From Ustilago trichophora (Eukaryota > Basidiomycota > Ustilaginomycetes > Ustilaginales > Ustilaginaceae): DNA of 64,000 nucleotides. A program made the position numbers and the translations under genes. This document shows positions 61,435 to 64,000 of the stretch, piece by piece. The notes beneath the pieces are model-generated. The model was not told the DNA's origin. It saw nothing but the letters and a program-made list of their open reading frames with translations, and did no database searches. The stretch spans positions 1 to 64,000 of the forward strand of contig OOIN01000006.1 of the NCBI GenBank assembly GCA_900323505.1, written 5' to 3'. Numbering within the stretch: position 1 is the stretch's first letter; each line of letters starts with the position of its first letter.

Positions 61435-64000
61435 AAGCTGAGACCAACACTCTGTTGTGTGTTGCGATTTCGCCTTCTGTCCAACTTTGCCGCGTTGTTC
61501 GAGAATTATCCGCCATCCTTGACCTTTCTTCTCTCGACTCTTTCTTGAAGTACTGTGATGATCATCTCAGACACCGTAAATAGGAGCTGGTCCTGACCTG
61601 AACTGTAAGAGTCAAGGCCTGGTAGAAGGAAAAGAGAAGGATGGCCCAAGAGGAAAAGCGAGCGAGCAGGGCCGCGACTGGCAAAACGCGTCAAGAGAGG
61701 CGTCAAGGAGGCGTGGCTGCAGGCCAAATACGTAAATTCGTACAGACCCTTGCATATCGATGCATGGCATGTGTCCCTTCCTTTGCCCTTGTGACAGCCC
61801 AACAGAGACGCCGCTGCTACTGCTTCCCTGCCTCCTCGACGACGAAGACGACCATGACACTGACAGCAACATGATTTCCCAAGCGAGCTTTACCTCTCTC
61901 TCTTGCTGCAGTCTTTGGCTTACAATCATGCTGTACACCATCGCCGCTTGAAGATTGAGTTTGAGCTTTCATTTGCTTGTTCGCTTGCGTCGCTTAATGC
62001 ATGCCATTCTCTCTCCGTGCCATCCGTCTCGATCAGCTTGTCCTCTGAAGCGACCTCTCTTGCCCGCTTGAATCAATTGTCTTTCCTTCAACGGGATATA
62101 AAACATGCCTATACTGGAATGAGGAGATAGCCATCATTTCGCCGACGACCAGCCGCTGCACCATCACCCCTTGGGCCAGAGCGTCGCTTAGCCCAGTGCC
62201 TGCATCTGCGTTGGTCGGAGTTGACACCATCGTTACCTTATGCTTTCGAGCAGCTATAGCAAACAACGTTTCGCCTGCCTCTTTCTTTCCCGATGTCGGC
62301 AATATTGGTTGCAAAGTGCATCACAAAGACCGTCGTCCAGGCGAGACCAACACTTGCTTCAAAGTGTTGGTCTAATCGTGCCACGATGGCGACGGGCAAG
62401 TGATCCAAGAGAGCGCGTGACTTGCGCCCCTCGATCTTGCCATCCCATTTCCTTGCTGTCGACTTACAGCGGCTTCCTAGCCCTCGCTTAGTCCAGAACT
62501 CCTTGCCTCGCCGAACAGCACCATCCCCGCTGCTGACCAAGCTGATCATAGGGGCTCAATACATGATCACAGATGAGAAATTGAGATCGGTGTTCATCTC
62601 ACCAACGTTGCGAACAGGTCGTCCCTTCTTTCGTTGCCAAAAAATGATCGAGTCGCAGGCTGTACACTTACTGCAAGTTATTGAAGCGTCGAAAAACGAC
62701 GGGAAAGATTTGAATGAATCGATCGGGCAAGACTGTCAAGTCGGAGGGACGGCTCCTCTTCAGCTGGAAGTGATGGCGAAATCACTTTGCTCGTCGCAGC
62801 TTAGCAGGACCAAGATTGACGGGCGGAAAAACAAGGATCTTGCTGAGGTCGGGACCAGTTGTCGGAGTCGAAATTGTCGAGGCGACCTCAAGTGAGCGCC
62901 AGGTGCCAGAAGGTGGAAAGTGTGGCGGTCGGTGTCGATGGCGCTGAAAGAAAAAGGGATGATGGAGCTCAAGAGAGATCAGAAACGAGAAGAACGGGAT
63001 GAGAACCATGGCTTGATTAAAGTCGCCAGCTAATATTTGTGATAAGCAAGGGGCTGTGACAATGCAATGCGAGGGGGTACTTCGTAGAGAAGACTTGTCC
63101 AGGAAAGGACGGCGAAGTCATCCGTAGCATCGTGGACGTCCTCAGGGGAGACATTTGCACTGGGTCTGCATCCTCGTCGGTGCAGAGATGAGGGCGACTA
63201 CCTTCTAGCAGCTATGACAACGGCATTTCCGGCCTCCGATCTAGCGCCTTAAGACGACATCCCAAACGAATATGCTCTCGTCGTCTCGTATTGCCGAGTG
63301 ACATGTGGCTATCGACTTCTTCGCTCTCGGCAAGTGGCCTGATCTGGATGGCGAGAGCAGGACTTGTGTCATCACAAGAGAAGCAAGATCGCACAGAGAC
63401 GAACAAGCTCAGCCAAATAGGGTATGCAAAATGCAGGTTTGAGACCTTCGCCGACCGCAGCCGTTAAGGTGCAAGTGATCAATTGGTTACCTGCCACTGT
63501 CTCCGTGTACCTCGCAAGGCAATCTACAAGCTAGTATGTAGATGACACTTGGCAGAAAACTGCCGAGCTGCCAGCTTATGGCACCATGTCTTTTTTTGCT
63601 TTCATTGCGGGTCCAAGATCTGGGAAGCCGTCAAGCGAATCGGCAAATGTGTGGAACCATCAACCCAAAGGTGCTAAGCCAACACACGAGATCCAATACT
63701 GCGGTCTCGGGATACCCACAGAGACGAGATCGAACCGTCTCTAGTCTGCGCAGATCGAAGTGAAACCTTCTCTCCAACGCCGTCGCTATCATCGTCGCTG
63801 CCATCAACAGAAGCCGTTAACCCTCATCCCACCCTGCCAAGGTCAAGATGGGGGTTGGGAGCAGACACATTTCGAAATTTGGCTCGAAGAAGGACTGAAA
63901 ATTGAAAGCCGAATTGGACAGCTGCAAATATACATCTTGCATTCCTCGCTCCAGCGCATCTCAGACACAATTTGTCTCGCCAATACGACGTCCCGGTTTG

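Larger units (their letters stand above)
58203..64000. other. 5.8-kb region without a supported gene
   Basis: Upstream of the TEA gene to the window end. The longest frames (157 codons at 62422-62895 plus; 145 at 60232-60669 minus) show no domain, signal peptide or plausible composition. Features seen are a purine/poly-A tract (59785-59844), a T/A tract (61395-61434) and CGGCAAACGGCAAACGGCAA near 59570. It may hold the long promoter and 5' leader of the TEA gene, unrecognised spliced genes, or non-coding RNA. Confidence 0.5.

Noticed and set aside
1..64000. CRISPR arrays, bacterial operons, prophage or transposase genes
   Set aside because: The window is eukaryotic nuclear DNA. No repeat-spacer pattern and no transposase or reverse-transcriptase motifs were found.

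Overview
The window is the left end of a fungal chromosome. It opens with about 30 uninterrupted CCCTAA hexamers (C-strand, so the chromosome end lies at base 1) and then runs inward for 64 kb. Long intron-poor genes, GC-rich coding sequence, low-complexity Ser/Ala/Gln-rich proteins and families such as Sec66, Fmp30-like NAPE-PLD, CHORD and Mss51 point to a basidiomycete. A smut-type fungus (Ustilaginales: Ustilago, Sporisorium, Pseudozyma) fits best. That is an inference from gene style; the species cannot be named from the sequence alone.

Subtelomere (1-6.7 kb). After the telomere comes a protein with OrsD-type zinc fingers that reads toward the telomere. Next are two arrays of a 21-bp minisatellite joined at a 12-bp interstitial telomere repeat, a gene-poor stretch, and a secreted cysteine-rich protein (candidate effector).

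Core region (6.7-22 kb). The genes are VPS23/TSG101 (ESCRT-I), MSS51 (COX1 translation), UDP-glucuronate decarboxylase (UXS1), a NAPE-PLD/Fmp30-like hydrolase, a large Zn2Cys6 transcription factor, an Af470-like/DUF4188 membrane protein, and a secreted protein with a nucleoside-hydrolase-like N-terminus.

Middle region (22.9-39.5 kb). A long coiled-coil, tail-anchored protein carries a dynein-adaptor-like CC1-box (AAxxG). It is followed by a 2.4-kb low-complexity intergenic region, a CHORD/CS co-chaperone, CTF18, the beta subunit of methylcrotonyl-CoA carboxylase (with a terminal intron leaving only Met-stop in the last exon), and a CtIP/Ctp1/Sae2-type resection factor.

Right region (39.7-64 kb). 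Here lie a Cdc25-type RasGEF with SH3 and WW-like modules, SEC66, a large SAP-like/TKL-like kinase without the beta-3 lysine but with a WNK-like beta-2 lysine, and a TEA/ATTS transcription factor whose DNA-binding domain is split by a 642-nt intron. The last 5.7 kb hold no gene I can support.

Most genes are unrelated housekeeping functions and do not form one pathway. Three chromosome-maintenance themes do co-occur: telomere-linked sequence, CTF18 and CtIP/Ctp1. Ras-GEF and TEA factors are typical parts of fungal morphogenesis signalling. The strongest candidates for undescribed biology are the CC1-box tail-anchored protein, the WNK-like SAP kinase and the telomere-capture junction.
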